Source: CAMBDR01 sp046597185 (lineage in GTDB: Bacteria > Pseudomonadota > Gammaproteobacteria > Burkholderiales > Burkholderiaceae_D). Taken from it: a stretch of DNA of 24,218 bases. Within the stretch, counting starts at the first letter, position 1. Each line of letters opens with the position of its first letter. The stretch spans positions 1 through 24,218 of the forward strand of contig JBKJLF010000136.1 of the NCBI GenBank assembly GCA_046597185.1, in the 5' to 3' direction. The translations under genes and the position numbers were made by a program. The notes under the pieces are model-generated. The model did not search any database and was not told the origin of the DNA. It worked only from the letters and a program-made list of their open reading frames with translations. Positions 22,153 to 24,218 of this stretch are shown here, one piece after another.

Positions 22153-22486
22153 GGTTTTCCTTGTGGTGATGAGAAATGTGGTGATATTGTACCTGAGTTG
22201 TCCCCTGCGTTATACGCTGAGCAGTTCATTAATTTTCTTTCCGCAAGCAAAAACAATCCACCAGGCAAACTTCATTGGATTCAAGAACATTATCATTCCA
22301 TTTCGCACTAAAATTACCAAATTAAGTTATAGAACAAAAGTTTAGAATGTTTCGTCTACATTTTTTATATAAATCATACTGATTTTTTAGCTAATATACA
22401 AAGGTACTAAATTGTCTCTTACATATTGTTACATCTGAAGTATATTGGTAACACCCAAATCAACCATTAAATATCAAATTTAGAAC
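22153..22486. other. AT-rich divergent intergenic region, 334 bp
   Basis: This region must contain the promoters of the ACP cluster (minus) and of the PEP-CTERM gene (plus). The half nearest the PEP-CTERM gene (22300-22480) is strikingly AT-rich compared with all neighbouring genes. On the minus strand a TACAAT occurs about 40 bp upstream of the ACP ATG without a good -35 element. No small gene or structured RNA was recognised. Confidence 0.5.
22419..22446 (+). promoter_or_regulatory. Candidate promoter of the second PEP-CTERM gene
   Basis: TTACAT (22419-22424) and TATATT (22441-22446) are spaced by 16 bp, about 40 bp upstream of the ATG. The -35 is a weak match, and a second TTACAT copy lies at 22429-22434, so this is only the best candidate in an AT-rich region. 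Confidence 0.3.
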
Positions 22487-23170
22487 ATGAAAAAATTATT
22501 TTTAGCAGTTGCAGCCTCCTCATTTGCCTTATGTGCCCACGCGACCGAAGTATTGGGTCATTCCAGCGCGATGTTTGACAATCCACTACCGATCAACACC
22601 GTCTACTCTGGCATTGGCACCGATGCCTTCACCTGGGGCACCTCTGTAACAGGCATCAATCACTTGCATTTCAGTGGCACCGATTTCAGCGCCAACACCA
22701 ATACGCCTTTCAAATTGGGTAGCTTTTCCTACACCAATGGCACCACCCGGTCGGGCACCAACCCCACTTCGATTGATTTCACCACCTTTATGAATTTTAG
22801 CCAGCCAAGCTTGCCCGTGGTGGCAGCCAAGTTTCGGCTCGGCTTGAACGGCACCCTGAATTCGCAAGATCCGCGCGATAGCAGCGATTTCGTCAATTTC
22901 AACCAAACCAGCAGCGGCAGCCAATTTGTGATTGACGGCGTGGCTTACACGGTGCAAATTGCGGGCTTTCGCCATGTGACAGGCGATGGCTTTTTAGCCT
23001 CTGGCGGGCGCGAATTTCATGTTAAAGAAGGTGGCACGGCCAATGTTGATTTGTATGCCGTGGTGACGACCACCCCGGTGCCGGAACCGGAAACCTGGGG
23101 TATGATGTTGGCAGGTTTGGGCATGTTGAGTTTGCTCACACGTCGTCGCAAAACGACTTCATTAAACTAA
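22487..23170 (+). CDS. PEP-CTERM protein with choice-of-anchor K-like domain, secreted
   Basis: This 227-aa protein has a signal peptide (MKKLFLAVAASSFALCAHA-TE). The body has GIGTDAFTWGTSVTGINHLHFSGTDF, FKLGSFSYTNGTT and FVIDGVAYTVQIAGF, the pattern of the beta-rich choice-of-anchor K domain of exported proteins. It ends in the sorting signal VPEPETWG, a hydrophobic stretch (MMLAGLGMLSLL) and TRRRKTT. It would be exported, processed by an exosortase and displayed or released to the matrix. The short leader has no clear Shine-Dalgarno. The signal is close in sequence to that of the protein at 11290-11934, so the same exosortase should handle both. Confidence 0.88.
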   Translation: MKKLFLAVAASSFALCAHATEVLGHSSAMFDNPLPINTVYSGIGTDAFTWGTSVTGINHLHFSGTDFSANTNTPFKLGSFSYTNGTTRSGTNPTSIDFTTFMNFSQPSLPVVAAKFRLGLNGTLNSQDPRDSSDFVNFNQTSSGSQFVIDGVAYTVQIAGFRHVTGDGFLASGGREFHVKEGGTANVDLYAVVTTTPVPEPETWGMMLAGLGMLSLLTRRRKTTSLN

Positions 23171-23185
23171 TTTGATTGGATGATT

Positions 23186-23216
23186 GGGTGATTGATCTGG
23201 CCAAGGCCAATCACCC
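23186..23216. terminator. Hairpin after the PEP-CTERM gene, possible terminator
   Basis: GGGTGATTG (23186-23194) pairs with CAATCACCC (23208-23216), a perfect 9-bp stem beginning 16 nt after the stop codon. The loop contains a smaller GGCC/GGCC repeat. No T-run follows, so it may stabilise the mRNA end rather than terminate. Confidence 0.4.
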
Positions 23217-23240
23217 GCGCCATTGTGCCGCGTAAGCGCT

Positions 23241-23280
23241 AAACTGGCCTGAATTGGCCTAAACTGCTCTGAATTGGCAA
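23241..23280. repeat. Imperfect 20-bp tandem duplication before the hydrolase gene
   Basis: AAACTGGCCTGAATTGGCCT (23241-23260) is followed by AAACTGCTCTGAATTGGCAA (23261-23280), matching at 16 of 20 positions. It lies 21 bp upstream of the hydrolase ATG, in its leader or promoter. Confidence 0.7.
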
Positions 23281-23301
23281 ACCATTTACCGAAATAACCC
23301 A

Positions 23302-24171
23302 ATGAAAACGAAATATAGCATCAGCACTTGCCTCGCCTTGGCCGCACTTGGCATGTCTGCCATGGCGTCGGTGCCTGAAACGGTGACCCTGGATAGCACG
23401 GCGCGCACATCATCTGGCGCTACACCATTAACCGGCTACCTGTATTTGCCCGACGCCAAACGCTGGCCCGGCGCGCGTCCGGCCATTGTCTTGCTGCATG
23501 GCCGCTCGGGCGTATTTAGCAGCGGTGCCAAAAGTTATGACGTACACCATCTTTCCAGCCGCACCCAACAATGGGGACAGTTTTGGGCAGATCGCGGCTA
23601 TATTGGCTTGTATGTGGATAGCTTTTCGACCCGTGGTTATGCCACTGGTTTTGCCGCTGGCACCAACGATGGCAGCCGTCCCAAAGAAGTCAATGAAATC
23701 ACCGTGCGCCCTTTGGATGCTCGCCAGGGGCTGGAGTTTTTAAGCAGGCGCAAAGACGTACAGGCCAATGCGATTTTTCTGCAAGGTTGGTCCAATGGTG
23801 GCAGCGCCACGCTGGCCAGTATGGTGCAAGACAATGTACCAGCCACAGGCCCACGTTTTAGGGCCGCCATTGCGGTTTACCCGGCATGCACTCAGGTTGC
23901 CAAACATTTTGGCACGCCTTACCAAAGTAGCGCGCCGCTGTTATTGCTCATTGGCAGTGAAGATGAAGAAGTCAGTTATCGCAATTGCGAAAAACTGGCG
24001 CAGTCCGGAAAAAATGTGGCGTTCGTCGGCTATTCCGGAGCCAGCCATGGCTATGATTTTCCGACCGCAAAACGGCAAGGGATAGCAGCCAATGCCACGG
24101 CGACGGAAGATACCATGCGCCGGGTGGAAGCTTTTTTGGCCAGGTTTGCGCCAGAGCGGCAGGCGAAATAA
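23302..24171 (+). CDS. Secreted dienelactone hydrolase-like alpha/beta hydrolase
   Basis: This 289-aa protein has a signal peptide (MKTKYSISTCLALAALGMSAMA-S). The alpha/beta-hydrolase core shows the oxyanion strand PAIVLLHGRSG, the nucleophile elbow QGWSNGG (Ser164), the acid GSEDEEVSY (Asp221) and the base SGASHGYDF (His249). The order and spacing match the dienelactone hydrolase family (PF01738), whose members split lactones and small esters. Most characterised members use Cys and are cytosolic; this one has Ser and is exported. Genes of this exported type are common and mostly uncharacterised. It is downstream of the PEP-CTERM gene with a 131-bp gap and may have its own promoter. Confidence 0.88.
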   Translation: MKTKYSISTCLALAALGMSAMASVPETVTLDSTARTSSGATPLTGYLYLPDAKRWPGARPAIVLLHGRSGVFSSGAKSYDVHHLSSRTQQWGQFWADRGYIGLYVDSFSTRGYATGFAAGTNDGSRPKEVNEITVRPLDARQGLEFLSRRKDVQANAIFLQGWSNGGSATLASMVQDNVPATGPRFRAAIAVYPACTQVAKHFGTPYQSSAPLLLLIGSEDEEVSYRNCEKLAQSGKNVAFVGYSGASHGYDFPTAKRQGIAANATATEDTMRRVEAFLARFAPERQAK

Positions 24172-24218
24172 ACTCAGGCCGGGTGAAATTTTTTCCGAAT
24201 TTCAAACGGTGAGCGCCA

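Noticed and set aside
22208..22218. Small palindrome GCGT-TAT-ACGC upstream of the ACP gene
   Set aside because: Arms of only 4 bp are expected by chance in a region this long, and nothing else marks it as an operator.

Overview
The window looks like the chromosome of a betaproteobacterium, most likely Burkholderiales or a neighbouring order. Two secreted proteins end in the PEP-CTERM sorting signal (VPEPETW, hydrophobic stretch, RRRK-type tail) typical of that group, and the housekeeping-type genes (DUF2058, sulfatase, MBL hydrolase, GGDEF) have proteobacterial character. This is inference from protein motifs; no rRNA, tRNA or other phylogenetic marker is present. No CRISPR array and no intact insertion sequence was seen.

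Layout. (1) 1-3521, minus strand: a compact unit led by a near-consensus sigma70 promoter (TTGACA-17-TAAGAT). It has a possible 13-residue leader ORF, an unrecognised 198-aa protein, a JmjC/cupin_4 oxygenase, an HlyD-type membrane fusion protein and the start of a MacB/LolD-type ABC ATPase that runs off the edge. Five 11-bp tandem repeats lie between the last two genes. (2) 3594-6191: a gene graveyard. It holds a frameshifted aspartate/glutamate racemase, a zeta-toxin-like ATPase remnant, an unknown C-terminal fragment, a HipA kinase that has lost its N-terminal domain beside an intact HipB with two clean operators, and a C-terminal piece of a DUF4198 protein. (3) 6192-9217, plus: an orphan periplasmic SsuA/TauA-type binding protein followed by a HAMP-PAS-PAS-GGDEF diguanylate cyclase, a likely ligand-sensing pair. 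(4) 9430-15120: cytosolic-type sulfatase, convergent PEP-CTERM protein, secreted MBL-fold hydrolase, DUF2058 protein, NTF2-like protein and an orphan family-3 binding protein. (5) 15163-22152: a biosynthetic-looking minus-strand cluster, reading in transcription order ACP, polytopic membrane protein, class III aminotransferase, SPASM radical SAM enzyme, SDR, a truncated Rpn-type nuclease, and a methyltransferase with a C-terminal beta-rich domain. Its 3' end abuts a truncated low-molecular-weight phosphatase gene, which suggests an inserted islet. (6) 22487-24171, plus: a second PEP-CTERM protein and a secreted dienelactone-hydrolase-like enzyme.

How the genes may work together. The ACP cluster has overlapping or closely spaced genes (ATGA overlap, 13-nt overlap). 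It could load an acyl or amino acid chain on the carrier protein, then reduce, aminate, radically modify and methylate it, with the membrane protein acting on or moving a lipid-like product. No ketosynthase or adenylation enzyme is in the window. The JmjC unit could make and export a hydroxylated small molecule or peptide. Both ideas are inference. Short tandem repeats with 10-15 bp units recur throughout (189, 11269, 12121, 18016, 20480), pointing to frequent small duplications in this genome.
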